A stretch of 43,084 nucleotides of DNA, from contig JAIQFF010000024.1 of assembly GCA_020073395.1 (NCBI GenBank), forward strand, positions 1 to 43,084, in the 5' to 3' direction. How positions within the stretch are numbered: position 1 is the first letter of the stretch; each line of letters begins with the position of its first letter. The notes under the pieces were generated by a model. The model did no database searches, had not been told where the DNA came from, and saw only the letters and a list, made by a program, of their open reading frames with translations. Origin of the DNA: Terriglobia bacterium (GTDB lineage Bacteria; Acidobacteriota; Terriglobia; Terriglobales; Acidobacteriaceae). Below are positions 15,487 through 24,857 of this stretch, in pieces. The position numbers and the translations under genes are program-made.

Positions 15487-16736
15487 GCCTCGCCACCGTT
15501 GTTCGTTCTGAATCCAAGCTGTTGCTTCCCACGTATGATCGCCAGCGTGTGCTCTTCGAGCGCGGGCGCGGCGTCTATCTGTGGGATTCGGAGGGCAAGC
15601 GTTACCTCGACTTTCTGAGCGGGATTGGCGTCAACGCGCTGGGACACGCACACCCTGTGATTCAGACGACGTTGAAGCGCCAGGCTGGCCGCCTGATTCA
15701 CGTGTCGAACCTGTTTTTCCACCCGTACCAGGCGGAGCTGGCGAAGCGGCTGACTAAGATCTCCGGCTTAGACAAGGCGTTTTTCTGCAACAGCGGCACC
15801 GAGGCCTGGGAAGGGGCGCTCAAACTGGCCCGCGCCTTTGCCCGCACGCAGAACAATAATGGCCACAAAGCCAAGTGGCGTTTACTGGCGCTGGAAAATT
15901 CTTTTCATGGTCGCACCTTCGGCTCGTTGGCCACGACGGGGCAGGAAAAGTATCGGCATCCCTTTGCGCCGCTGGTGCCCGGAGTCGGGTTTGTCGCGTT
16001 CAACGATGTTGACGACCTCAAGCGGCAATTTGACGGCAGCGTGTGCGCCATTTGCCTGGAGACGATCCAGGGCGAAGGCGGAATTCGCCCGCTCAGCCCG
16101 GAATTTCTTCAGACTGCGCGCCAGTTGTGCGATCGGACCGGCGCCCTGCTGATTCTAGACGAGATTCAATGCGGGCTGGGCCGCACCGGACGCTATTTCG
16201 CCTACCAGCATTACGGGGTTCAGCCCGACATCGTCACCGTTGCCAAGCCGCTTGCGGCCGGCCTTCCACTGGGAGCGCTGCTGACCACCGACCGCGTGGC
16301 CGGCGGCATGCATCCCGGAATGCACGGCACCACCTTCGGCGGCGGGCCGCTGGCTTGTGCGGTGGCCATCGAATTCTTACGCGTGCTCGATGGCATGTTA
16401 GGACACATACGCCAGACCGGAGACTACTTCCACGCCAAACTGGAAAGCCTCAAGACCAAGCACGATGGCGTCCGCGAAATTCGTGGCATGGGTCTGATGC
16501 TGGGGATGAATCTGGATTCCGCCGACCGGGCGAAGGCCGTGGTCACGCAGTTGCTCGATCGCGGCATACTCATTAATCGTACGCAGGATACGGTACTTCG
16601 TTTTCTGCCGCCCTACATTATTCAGAAAGCCCACGTGGACCTGGTAGTCCGTGCCCTCGACACGGCGCTTTCATCCACTCAATCCAAAAAGCATTTGACC
16701 GGCAGCGCAAAGCCCAGCAGAAGGAGCCAATCATAG
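15483..16736 (+). CDS. argD: acetylornithine aminotransferase (PLP-dependent)
   Basis: The 417-residue class III aminotransferase converts N-acetylglutamate semialdehyde to N-acetylornithine with glutamate. Signatures are FCNSGTEAWEGALKLAR (phosphate-binding region), LILDEIQCGLGRTG (conserved Asp) and Lys255 in VAKPLAAGLP, which holds the PLP. The start overlaps argB by 4 nt. The last 20 residues (Ser-rich, basic) exceed the usual family end. The same enzyme often also serves lysine synthesis as a succinyldiaminopimelate aminotransferase, which would link it to lysA here. Confidence 0.93.
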   Translation: MSLATVVRSESKLLLPTYDRQRVLFERGRGVYLWDSEGKRYLDFLSGIGVNALGHAHPVIQTTLKRQAGRLIHVSNLFFHPYQAELAKRLTKISGLDKAFFCNSGTEAWEGALKLARAFARTQNNNGHKAKWRLLALENSFHGRTFGSLATTGQEKYRHPFAPLVPGVGFVAFNDVDDLKRQFDGSVCAICLETIQGEGGIRPLSPEFLQTARQLCDRTGALLILDEIQCGLGRTGRYFAYQHYGVQPDIVTVAKPLAAGLPLGALLTTDRVAGGMHPGMHGTTFGGGPLACAVAIEFLRVLDGMLGHIRQTGDYFHAKLESLKTKHDGVREIRGMGLMLGMNLDSADRAKAVVTQLLDRGILINRTQDTVLRFLPPYIIQKAHVDLVVRALDTALSSTQSKKHLTGSAKPSRRSQS

Positions 16737-17749
16737 TGAGCAGCCAGCCGTTTCAAACTACTCAGGCCGCAACTCCCCCGGCAACCTCGACCTTTCCGGG
16801 GCGCGACCTTATTTCAATCCGTGATCTCAGCCCGATTGAGATTGAAACTATTTTTCATCTCGCAGGACTGCTCAAGGCGCGTCCGTCGAATTTCCGGACT
16901 GCGCTTGCCGGCAAGCAGATGGTAATGTTCTTCGAAAAGCAATCGCTGCGCACCCGGCTCACCTTCGAAGCCGGGATGGCCAGCATGGGCGGCAACGCTT
17001 TCTTCATGGACCAGACCGCGGGCCGCCTCGACGCGCGCGAAAAATTGAGCGACATCGCGCACAACGTGGAACGCTGGGTAGACGCCATTGTTCTGCGCAC
17101 CTACACCCACGGCACGGTGGAAGGAATGGCCGAGCACGCCTGCATTCCGGTGATCAACGCGCTCAGCGATCTCGAGCACCCCTGCCAGGCGCTGGCCGAT
17201 TACTTCACCTTGCTGGAGCGATTCGGCGATCTCAAGAAAATCTGTCTCGCCTATGTGGGAGATGGGAACAACGTGGCCCATTCTCTTCTGCTGACTGCGG
17301 CAACTCTCGGTTCCCGCATTCGCGTCGCGACGCCGGAGGGTTATGGCTGCGACGCCCAAATTGTCGCTGATGCCCGCGACCTGGCGCAGCAGACCGGCGC
17401 GGTCATCGAAATCCTCAACGATCCGAACCAGGCCGTGGACGGGGCGGACGCGGTCTATACTGATGCCTGGACCAGCATGGGTCACGAGCACGAAGAGCAG
17501 GTGCGGAACCAGATTTTCCCGCCCTACCAGGTAAACGAAAAGCTCGTGGCTGGCGCGGCGCCTCACGCCGTCTTCATGCACTGCTTGCCCGCACATCGCG
17601 GAATGGAAATCACGGACGCAATCATGGATTGCGATCGTTCCGTGGTGTTCGACCAGGCGGAAAGCCGCCTGCACGTGCAGAAGGCCATTCTGCTGTTACT
17701 GCTCGGCGGCAAGGTGGGCCGCTCGAATTCGAGGAGCGCAAATGGCTGA
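16736..17749 (+). CDS. argF: ornithine carbamoyltransferase
   Basis: The 337-residue enzyme makes citrulline from ornithine and carbamoyl phosphate. GTG 16736 shares a base with the argD stop. The first 20 residues are Pro/Thr-rich and not conserved. EKQSLRTRLTFE carries the carbamoyl phosphate motif (here SLRTR rather than the usual STRTR), DLEHPCQALAD holds His-Pro-Cys-Gln and FMHCLPAHRGMEI is the ornithine loop with its Cys. The carbamoyl phosphate synthase genes are not in the window. The 3' end overlaps argG by 8 nt. Confidence 0.95.
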   Translation: MSSQPFQTTQAATPPATSTFPGRDLISIRDLSPIEIETIFHLAGLLKARPSNFRTALAGKQMVMFFEKQSLRTRLTFEAGMASMGGNAFFMDQTAGRLDAREKLSDIAHNVERWVDAIVLRTYTHGTVEGMAEHACIPVINALSDLEHPCQALADYFTLLERFGDLKKICLAYVGDGNNVAHSLLLTAATLGSRIRVATPEGYGCDAQIVADARDLAQQTGAVIEILNDPNQAVDGADAVYTDAWTSMGHEHEEQVRNQIFPPYQVNEKLVAGAAPHAVFMHCLPAHRGMEITDAIMDCDRSVVFDQAESRLHVQKAILLLLLGGKVGRSNSRSANG

Positions 17750-18962
17750 GAAAGTAGTGCTTGCTTACTCCGGAGGTCTGGACACCTCCATCATCATTCC
17801 CTGGCTGAAGGAAAACTACGCCTACGACGTGATCGCCATGGTCGGAGATGTGGGCCAGGGAGACGACATCGAAGCCGTCGTCGAAAAGGCATACAAGACC
17901 GGTGCCAGCAAGGTTGTCGTCGAAGATATGCGCGAGGAATTTCTCACCGGGTACGTGTTCCCTGCGTTGCGAGCAGGCGCGGTGTACGAGCATAAGTATC
18001 TGCTGGGGACTTCATTGGCGCGTCCGGTAATTGCCAAGCATCAGGTGGAAGTGGCCCTCCGTGAGGGGGCAACCGCGGTGGCGCACGGCTGCACCGGAAA
18101 AGGCAATGACCAGGTGCGCTTCGAACTCGCGTACCAGGCGCTGGCGCCGGAACTCAAAGTGATCGCACCTTGGCGGGAATGGACCCTGAAGTCGCGCGAA
18201 GACTGCCTCGACTACGCCGAGAAGCGAGGAATCTCCGTTACCGCGAGCCGGGAGAAGATACACAGTCGCGATCGCAATCTGTGGCACATCAGCCACGAGG
18301 GTGGGGAACTGGAGGATGCCGGCAACGCGCCGCTTCCCAGCACCTGGCAGTTGACCCGTTCGCCGCAGGAAGCTCCCGACCGAGAAGAGCGGGTGGTCAT
18401 TGGTTTTGAGAAGGGAACTCCGGTTTCGGTGAACGGCATGAAGCTCGATCCGGTTTCGCTGGTCGAGTTGCTGAACGAGATCGGCGGGCGCAATGCCATC
18501 GGCCGCATCGACCTGGTGGAGAACCGCTTCGTCGGCATCAAGTCGCGCGGCTGTTACGAGACGCCGGGCGGAACTCTGCTGATTGCCGCGCACCGGGAAC
18601 TCGAAGCTTTGTGCCTGGAGCGCGATCTCATGCACTTCAAGCAGCACATTGGGTTGAAGTATGCAGAGCTGGCCTATTTCGGTCTCTGGTTCACTCCGTT
18701 GCGCGAAGCGCTCGATGCATTCGTTGACAACACGCAGCAGGACATCACGGGCACGACTACACTCGCGCTCTACAAGGGCAACGTGTCGGTGGTCAGCCGG
18801 CAGTCTGAAAATTCGCTCTACCGTACGGATCTCTCGTCCTTCACCATGGGCGAAAGCTACGACCAGAAAGACGCGGAAGGATTCATCCGCATCCTGGGTC
18901 TGCCGTCGCGCTCGCGCGCCCGGCTCCGCGCCGACGCCGTGAAGCCTGAGGTGACACGATGA
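17742..18962 (+). CDS. argG: argininosuccinate synthase
   Basis: The 406-residue enzyme joins citrulline and aspartate using ATP. The PP-loop YSGGLDTS lies at residues 9-16, and the VAHGCTGKGNDQVRFE motif is near 110-125. Length and motifs match the bacterial family throughout. It overlaps argF by 8 nt and argH by 4 nt. The C-terminal tail is Arg-rich. Confidence 0.96.
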   Translation: MAEKVVLAYSGGLDTSIIIPWLKENYAYDVIAMVGDVGQGDDIEAVVEKAYKTGASKVVVEDMREEFLTGYVFPALRAGAVYEHKYLLGTSLARPVIAKHQVEVALREGATAVAHGCTGKGNDQVRFELAYQALAPELKVIAPWREWTLKSREDCLDYAEKRGISVTASREKIHSRDRNLWHISHEGGELEDAGNAPLPSTWQLTRSPQEAPDREERVVIGFEKGTPVSVNGMKLDPVSLVELLNEIGGRNAIGRIDLVENRFVGIKSRGCYETPGGTLLIAAHRELEALCLERDLMHFKQHIGLKYAELAYFGLWFTPLREALDAFVDNTQQDITGTTTLALYKGNVSVVSRQSENSLYRTDLSSFTMGESYDQKDAEGFIRILGLPSRSRARLRADAVKPEVTR

Positions 18963-20359
18963 AGATGTGGTCAGGACGATTCCGCCAGCCGCTCGATGCC
19001 GACTTCGAGCGCTGGCAGCGGTCGTTCGACTTCGACCGGCGGTTGCTTCGGGAAGAGCTGGCTGCCAGCCGCGCCCACGCTTCAGCACTGAAGAATGCGG
19101 GAGTCTTGTCCTCGACCGAGCTGATTGCCATCCGTCAGGGCCTGACGCAGATTGGCGAAAAAGCGGCGTCGCCTGCCTTTCTCGACGACAACGACGCGGA
19201 AGACGTGCATCACTTCGTCGAAAAGCAACTGGTCGCGCTGATTGGCGATACGGGATACAAGTTACACAGCGGCCGCAGCCGTAATGAACAGATTGCAACC
19301 GATCTCCGCCTTTACGTCCGGGCCTCGATTGATCAGGTGCGGGCCGATCTGGGGAATTGGCTCAGCATTTCTATCGACCGGGCGGAACAAGCGGGAAGTG
19401 CAGCCATGCCTGCTTACACGCATCTGCAACGCGCGGAGCCGGTGCTGGTCGCGCACTGGCTGCTGGCCTACGTGGAAATGTTTCTGCGGGACGCGGAGAG
19501 GCTCGCCGACTGTCGCAAACGGTTGAATCTTTCTCCCCTGGGTTCGGGCGCAGTGGCGGGCGCCACACTGCCACTCGACCGCCGGGCCATGGCGGACGAC
19601 CTGGGCTTCGATGCTCCGACCGCCAACAGCATCGACGCTACCAGTGATCGCGATTTTGTTCTCGAGTTCGTTGGAGCTCTGTCGCTTCTCGCCGTCCACC
19701 TCAGCCGCTGGGCGGAAGAGATGATCTTATTTTCGTCGCAGGAATTTGGATTCATCCGTTTGCCGGAGGCTTACTCGACGGGGAGTAGCGCCATGCCGCA
19801 AAAGATGAATCCAGATCTGCTCGAGCTCACGCGGGGCAAGGCCGCCCGCATCATCGGCGACGCGACCGCCCTGCTGGTCACGGTGAAAGGCCTGGCCTTG
19901 GCCTACAACAAAGACTTGCAGGAAACTCAGCAGCCGCTCTTTGACGCCACCGGCACCGTGCTTTCGCTGCTGCCGCTCGCATCCGGTTGGATGAAGGCGG
20001 TGGAATTCAATCACGAACGCATGCAGCAAGCCGCCGAGTCCGGATTCATGAACGCCTGGGCCGGCGCCACATACCTGGTGCGGCGCGGAGTTCCTTTCCG
20101 CCTGGCCCATGAAATAGTTGGCAAAGCCGTGCAAACCTGCATCGAAAGAAATTGTGAGTTGGCAGATTTGCCGTTGGAGGAACTACGCCAGTTGAATCCC
20201 GCGTTTGATCAGGATTTTTATTCCTCTCTGACTCTGCAGGCAGTACTCAATATCCACGATGTCCCGGGTGGTACGGCCCCGGCACGAGTTCGGCAGGCCA
20301 TCGCCGACGCCAGGCGAAAGGTGGAAAGCATGCGGGAGGACGTCCATGCGCACGCGTGA
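18959..20359 (+). CDS. argH: argininosuccinate lyase
   Basis: The 466-residue lyase splits argininosuccinate into arginine and fumarate. The fumarase/aspartase signature GSSAMPQKMNP is at residues 275-285, and the start MWSGRFRQPLD and the SGRSRNEQIATDLRLY segment are typical. The start overlaps argG by 4 nt. Its last 14 nt overlap the next gene, whose start lies in another frame. Confidence 0.96.
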   Translation: MKMWSGRFRQPLDADFERWQRSFDFDRRLLREELAASRAHASALKNAGVLSSTELIAIRQGLTQIGEKAASPAFLDDNDAEDVHHFVEKQLVALIGDTGYKLHSGRSRNEQIATDLRLYVRASIDQVRADLGNWLSISIDRAEQAGSAAMPAYTHLQRAEPVLVAHWLLAYVEMFLRDAERLADCRKRLNLSPLGSGAVAGATLPLDRRAMADDLGFDAPTANSIDATSDRDFVLEFVGALSLLAVHLSRWAEEMILFSSQEFGFIRLPEAYSTGSSAMPQKMNPDLLELTRGKAARIIGDATALLVTVKGLALAYNKDLQETQQPLFDATGTVLSLLPLASGWMKAVEFNHERMQQAAESGFMNAWAGATYLVRRGVPFRLAHEIVGKAVQTCIERNCELADLPLEELRQLNPAFDQDFYSSLTLQAVLNIHDVPGGTAPARVRQAIADARRKVESMREDVHAHA

Positions 20360-20855
20360 AGCCCTGCTGCCCGACGCGGAGGAGATATACGAACTGATCG
20401 CGACCTACTCTCACGATGGCACGCTGCTGCCGCGTACCTTTGCCGAGGTCTGCGAGAACGTCCGCGACTTCGTGGTGCTCGAAGATCACGGCCACATCAT
20501 CGGCTGCGGTGCGCTCCACCTTTACGGTCCCCACCTGGCGGAGATACGCTCTATCACCGTTGATCCGGCGCGCCAGGGCTCGGGAGGCGGCGAGCGCCTG
20601 GTGAAAGCATTGCTGGCGCAGGCCCGCAAACACGATGTCAACTCCATCTGCCTGTTCACACGCATCCCGGAATTTTTCGCTCGCTTGGGATTTACCATGG
20701 CCCAGCGTGAGGACTTGCCCGACAAGATCCATAAAGACTGCTGCGTCTGCCCGCGCTTTCATCAATGCGATGAAGTCGCCATGGTGCGCGGCGAGTTGCC
20801 CAAATTCGCCATGCTTCCTCAGCCCGCCAACTGGCTGGTGAAGATCGAGGTATGA
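20346..20855 (+). CDS. argA: short GNAT-type N-acetylglutamate synthase
   Basis: The 169-residue protein is a single GNAT acetyltransferase domain. The ATG at 20346 is preferred over an earlier in-frame start at 20259, which lies deep inside argH. The acetyl-CoA loop DPARQGSGGGERLVKALL is near residues 76-93, and EIRSITVDP is a typical preceding strand. A Cys-rich segment, KDCCVCPRFHQCDEVA, lies near residues 132-147 and recurs in short ArgA-like proteins; it may bind a metal. The operon position strongly supports acetylglutamate formation, but family membership alone would only give 'acetyltransferase'. It overlaps argJ by 4 nt. Confidence 0.82.
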   Translation: MRTREALLPDAEEIYELIATYSHDGTLLPRTFAEVCENVRDFVVLEDHGHIIGCGALHLYGPHLAEIRSITVDPARQGSGGGERLVKALLAQARKHDVNSICLFTRIPEFFARLGFTMAQREDLPDKIHKDCCVCPRFHQCDEVAMVRGELPKFAMLPQPANWLVKIEV

Positions 20856-22069
20856 AAGTTCGCGGTCTTCCCCAACAAAACATATGCCTTCCCGCCGGCT
20901 TCAGCTTCTGTGCAGCGAGTGCAGGAATCAAAGCCAGCGGGCGACCTGATCTCGCGCTGGTCCAAGCCTGTCAAGGCACTACGGCCGCCGCCGTGTTCAC
21001 GAAAAACCGCGTCGTAGCTGCGCCTCTGAAGGTGGGGCGCGCGTCGCTGACTGCCAGCCGCGGAAGGGTGCGGGCCGTGATCGTGAACTCAGGCAACGCC
21101 AACTGCGCCACCGGTCAAGCCGGAATCCGGGCCTGTCAGGAGGTTTGCCGGGAATTGGCCGGGCTGCTGGGATTGCACCCCAGCGAGGTTTTCCCCTCTT
21201 CCACTGGCATCATCGGTGTTCCCTTGCCGGTAGCGAAAATAGTTTTGAAGTTGCCTGAACTGACGGCGGCGCGCGCAGCGACGATGCAGGGGGTCGCCAA
21301 CTTTGCCAGGGCCATCATGACCACCGACACGCGGCGCAAGTTGGCCTCTGCAACCTTTCATTCTGGAACGTCCGCGGTGAACGTGCTGGGTATAGCCAAG
21401 GGCGCGGGTATGATCCATCCCCAACTGGCCACCATGCTGGTGTACCTGTTCACCGACGCCACAGCCAGTCCGTCCGAGCTAAAGCACGCATTATTATATT
21501 GTTGCGATCAAACCTTCAACTGCATCTCGATTGATGGAGACACGTCCACCAACGATACCGTACTACTGCTGGCGAGCGGACGGAGCGGAGTCCGTTTGAA
21601 GCAGGCCTCGGTGCGGAAAGATTTCTCGGAAGCGCTCCTGAAGGTTTGTCAGTCTCTGGCGGAGCAGATTGTCTTCGACGGTGAAGGGGTGAAGCATGTC
21701 ATTCGCCTATCTGTCGAACAGGCAAAGAATCGACCGGAGGCCCGGCAAGTGGCGCAAACGGTCGCTCACTCGCTATTGGTGAAGACCGCCTGGGCGGGCG
21801 CGGACCCGAATTGGGGACGGATTCTGGCCGCCGTCGGAAGGTCGGGGATAGCGGTTGATCCGGCACGGGTCAGCATTCAGATCGGCGATCAAATGGTGTG
21901 CCGCAAGGGCGTCGGATGCGTCTTTGACGAGAAGAGGGCGCACAAGGCACTGGCCCAGCCGCGCTGTGAGGTTCGCATCTTTCTGGGTCGAGGCGACAGC
22001 TCCATCCGGTTTCTCACTACCGATCTGACGGCTGAATACGTCCGGATAAATGCCGATTATTCCACCTAG
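20852..22069 (+). CDS. argJ: glutamate N-acetyltransferase / ornithine acetyltransferase
   Basis: The 405-residue Ntn-type enzyme passes the acetyl group from N-acetylornithine to glutamate and so recycles it; some members also use acetyl-CoA. It is made as a precursor that cuts itself before Thr194 in QLATMLVYL; the two subunits would be about 193 and 212 residues. The NSGNANCATG and WGRILAAVGRSG motifs are also present. With argA it gives the cyclic pathway, so argE is not needed. It is the last gene of the operon, whose end is marked by a hairpin. Confidence 0.94.
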   Translation: MKVRGLPQQNICLPAGFSFCAASAGIKASGRPDLALVQACQGTTAAAVFTKNRVVAAPLKVGRASLTASRGRVRAVIVNSGNANCATGQAGIRACQEVCRELAGLLGLHPSEVFPSSTGIIGVPLPVAKIVLKLPELTAARAATMQGVANFARAIMTTDTRRKLASATFHSGTSAVNVLGIAKGAGMIHPQLATMLVYLFTDATASPSELKHALLYCCDQTFNCISIDGDTSTNDTVLLLASGRSGVRLKQASVRKDFSEALLKVCQSLAEQIVFDGEGVKHVIRLSVEQAKNRPEARQVAQTVAHSLLVKTAWAGADPNWGRILAAVGRSGIAVDPARVSIQIGDQMVCRKGVGCVFDEKRAHKALAQPRCEVRIFLGRGDSSIRFLTTDLTAEYVRINADYST

Positions 22070-22181
22070 GCGTTGGTTCGGCCGGTAAGATGTTGTCAGC
22101 AATTTTCCCGTCCGGACTACAGCATTTCCCCGATGGCGGAACCGGGCCTCACAGAAGTATTAATGGAGTACCCCAACGCGA

Positions 22182-22238
22182 AGGAGCGAACGGCAGACGC
22201 TGGTAACTCCCCATAACCGGCCGGCGTCTGCCCCTCCT
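22182..22238 (+). terminator. possible hairpin between convergent argJ and the receiver gene
   Basis: GGCAGACGC (22192-22200) pairs with GCGTCTGCC (22224-22232), and AGGAG/CTCCT add five outer pairs. There is no T-run, so termination is uncertain. The rest of 22070-22261 has no visible gene. Confidence 0.35.
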
Positions 22239-22261
22239 GTAACTCCTCGCAGGACCCTCAG

Positions 22262-22705
22262 TCAGCTCGAAACAGCTTTTAGGGTGGGAAAGAATGTTCC
22301 GCCCGCTAACACCGTCTCCACTGCCAGAACCAGATCACGCGCCGCATCTCCCTTGGCGACCGCCCCGCGGATTCCGTCGGTTTTGAAATGGCGAAAGAGA
22401 TCGTCGGACAGGTGCAACGAGAAGAGAATGACGGGGATTTGCGGTTGTTTCTTCGTAATTTGACTGGCCGCTTCGAGACCGTTCATCACCGGCATAGTGA
22501 TGTCCATGATGATGACGTCAGGATGAAACTGAAGCGTCTTTTCCACCGCTTCCTGCCCGTTGTTGGCCTCGGCGCAAATGCTCCAGCCCGGCCGGACCTC
22601 AAGCAGATTGCGAATTCCCAAGCGCATCACTTCGTGATCGTCTGCAATCAGCACCCTGACCCGGGGATGGGGAGAACTATAGACTGTCGATGATGCCATA
22701 TGCAT
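22262..22705 (-). CDS. single-domain response regulator (receiver only)
   Basis: The protein has 147 residues from the ATG at 22705 (one at 22699 is also possible; a longer frame to 22837 looks non-native). RVRVLIADDHEVMRLGIRNLL is the receiver start with its acidic pair, the phosphoacceptor Asp lies in VIIMDITMPVMNG, and a conserved Lys is in AVAKGDAARD. The sequence resembles the NarL/LuxR class receiver but no DNA-binding domain follows; the gene stops after the last receiver helix. It may act by protein contact. No kinase is nearby. It is convergent with the arg operon. Confidence 0.85.
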   Translation of the reverse strand: MHMASSTVYSSPHPRVRVLIADDHEVMRLGIRNLLEVRPGWSICAEANNGQEAVEKTLQFHPDVIIMDITMPVMNGLEAASQITKKQPQIPVILFSLHLSDDLFRHFKTDGIRGAVAKGDAARDLVLAVETVLAGGTFFPTLKAVSS

Positions 22706-23007
22706 ATTTCGAGTCTGCCAGCCTGGGATGTCCAACAGCGCGAGGCTTATCCTTTGGCGCGTCAATGCTGCGTCCAGGCCGGCCAGATAAAATTTAATGC
22801 GATGGCCGAGAGTAAACGCGTCGATTCTCCAAGGCAATGGCTCGGTCGTGCGGGACGTGGCACAAAAGTGTTAAGGAAAAACCTGAGTTTGTTCGGGCGT
22901 CGCCCCGAAGCTTTCAAGCCTTGCGCTGATCCTGTATCTTTATATTCCTCGCGTGGGTTCGACCTTCTACTTGAGCCCACCGGCGCCAGGCGGAAAACCA
23001 AAACAAA
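22706..23007. other. divergent intergenic region, no gene seen
   Basis: About 300 nt lie between the receiver gene and the amidohydrolase gene. TTGCGC (22921) and TATCTT/TATATT (22935-22946) could be promoter parts, but the spacing is poor. No repeat or clear RNA fold was found. Confidence 0.3.
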
Positions 23008-24726
23008 ATGAAAGCCACTTCTTGTTGTGCCCGGGGTCGAGTTGGGGCGTTCCTCACCCTGTTTGTGCTATTCATCCTGCCGCCGTGTCTCCGGGCGCAG
23101 TCGCGGCCCGCAGCCGATCTCCTCATTTACAACGCCAAAATCTGGACCGTGGACAAAAGCCAACCCACGGCCCAGGCAGTTGCGGTGCTGGGCGACCGCA
23201 TCGTGGCAGTTGGTTCGAACCAAGAGGTCGAAGTCTGGCACGGCACTCGCACCCAGGCCATCGATGCCGCTGGCAAATTATTGCTGCCGGGATTCAACGA
23301 CGCTCATGTGCATTTTGTGGACGGCGGTCTCGCTCTTGACCGGGTGCAACTCAACGACGCCACCAGCGCCCAGGAATTTGCGCGACGCATCGGGGAGCGT
23401 GCCAAGCAGACGCCCAAGGGCGAGTGGGTTACGGGTGGCGATTGGGATGAGACCAAATGGACTCCCGCGGCCATGCCCGCTAAAGAATTGATTGATCCTC
23501 TGACCCCGGATACGCCCGTATTTGTGGGTCGCTATGACGGCCACATGGCTCTGGCCAACTCGGTCACACTGCGACTGGCAGGCATCACAGCTAAGACTCC
23601 TGACCCCCCCGGCGGCGTCATTGTGCGCGACCCGCAGGGCAATCCCACCGGAGCATTGAAAGACGCCGCCATGGACTATGTGTACAAGATTGCGCCGCCG
23701 CTCTCCCACGATGAGCGTTTGCAGGCAGTGAAGCGCGCCCTGGCCCATGCGGCCTCGCTCGGTGTAACCAGCGTGCAGCACATGAATCCGGAATACGCCG
23801 ACATCGCGGTGTACTCCGAATTACTGGAACGGGGAGAACTGACCACGCGCATTTATGCCGCACCTCTGGTTACAGGGGTGGATGATCAGGTCAAAATCGG
23901 CATCCGGCATGCCTTTGGCGGTCCCTATCTTCGTATCGGTGCCCTCAAAGCCTACGCCGACGGCTCCCTGGGATCGGCCACCGCATACTTCTTCGAGCCC
24001 TTCAGCAATCAGCCTGACAACCATGGCCTGCTCTCCGACGAAATGCATCCGGTTTCGCTGATGCGGGATCGCATGATGAAAGCCGATGCCGCCGGGTTGC
24101 AGATTTGCACGCATGCCATTGGCGACCAGGGCATTTCTATCATTCTCGATCTATACAGCGAAATCGTGAAGGGCCATGGTGAGAGGGACCGACGCTTCCG
24201 CATTGAGCACGCGCAGCACATGGCGGCAAAAGATTTCGATCGCTTCGCGCAATTGCACGTAATTGCCTCGGTCCAGCCCTACCATGCCATCGATGATGGG
24301 AGATGGGCCGAAGGACGCATCGGCCACGACCGCGCCAGCCGCACCTATGCATTCCGCACTTTCCTGGACCACGGTGTGCGCCTCGCCTTCGGCACCGATT
24401 GGAACGTAGCCCCGCTCAACCCGATGCTGGGACTTTATGCCGCAGTCACTCGCGCGACTCTCGACGGGAAGAATCCTCAGGGCTGGTTTCCCGGGCAAAA
24501 ACTGACGGTCGCGGAGGCTGTCGAGGCCTACACCATGGGCTCCGCATACGCTGAATTTCAGGATAAAGACAAGGGATCAATTACACCGGGCAAGCTGGCG
24601 GACATGGTTTTGCTCAGCGACGACATCCTTACCATCGACCCGGCAAGATTTCGCGATGTCCGGGTTGTGAAAACATTTGTAGGCGGGAAGATGGTGTGGG
24701 ATGGCACGGAGAAATCCGGTCAGTGA
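23008..24726 (+). CDS. secreted metal-dependent amidohydrolase (amidohydrolase 3 / YtcJ-like)
   Basis: The 572-residue protein starts with a basic stretch and a hydrophobic core ([12 protein letters not shown]) and a likely signal cleavage after LRAQ. The amidohydrolase fold begins with [14 protein letters not shown]; the metal-binding HxH is in GFNDAHVHF, further His are in [11 protein letters not shown] and FRIEHAQHM, and the metal Asp lies in AFGTDWNV. The C-terminal beta part [12 protein letters not shown] is typical. Members hydrolyse amides of varied kinds, and the substrate cannot be told from sequence. It may act in the periplasm, as the signal peptide suggests. It has no operon partner; the next gene is 320 nt away. 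Confidence 0.85.
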   Translation: MKATSCCARGRVGAFLTLFVLFILPPCLRAQSRPAADLLIYNAKIWTVDKSQPTAQAVAVLGDRIVAVGSNQEVEVWHGTRTQAIDAAGKLLLPGFNDAHVHFVDGGLALDRVQLNDATSAQEFARRIGERAKQTPKGEWVTGGDWDETKWTPAAMPAKELIDPLTPDTPVFVGRYDGHMALANSVTLRLAGITAKTPDPPGGVIVRDPQGNPTGALKDAAMDYVYKIAPPLSHDERLQAVKRALAHAASLGVTSVQHMNPEYADIAVYSELLERGELTTRIYAAPLVTGVDDQVKIGIRHAFGGPYLRIGALKAYADGSLGSATAYFFEPFSNQPDNHGLLSDEMHPVSLMRDRMMKADAAGLQICTHAIGDQGISIILDLYSEIVKGHGERDRRFRIEHAQHMAAKDFDRFAQLHVIASVQPYHAIDDGRWAEGRIGHDRASRTYAFRTFLDHGVRLAFGTDWNVAPLNPMLGLYAAVTRATLDGKNPQGWFPGQKLTVAEAVEAYTMGSAYAEFQDKDKGSITPGKLADMVLLSDDILTIDPARFRDVRVVKTFVGGKMVWDGTEKSGQ

Positions 24727-24822
24727 TTCTGTTTGAGGGCATTAGACCTGCCTTTGCCCGATGGCCAGATTCCTTGGAAAGGTGAAGTGCTTTGCACATG
24801 TCGGGATGTACTAACGGCCATC

Positions 24823-24851
24823 TTGACAGGTTTCCAATTGCGGCGTACCTT
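24823..24851 (+). promoter_or_regulatory. promoter of the dihaem cytochrome gene
   Basis: TTGACA (24823-24828), a 17-nt spacer and TACCTT (24846-24851) form a plausible sigma-70 promoter. The start near 24858 would leave a 5' leader of about 190 nt. Confidence 0.5.
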
Positions 24852-24857
24852 CCATTA

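Noticed and set aside
18012..19298. Long minus-strand open frame across argG and argH
   Set aside because: High-GC shadow of two clearly coding plus-strand genes; its protein has an Arg-rich, non-native composition and no family pattern.
20259..20345. Upstream start for the short acetylglutamate synthase
   Set aside because: It would overlap argH by about 100 nt and adds residues not seen in GNAT proteins; ATG 20346 fits the operon's overlap style.
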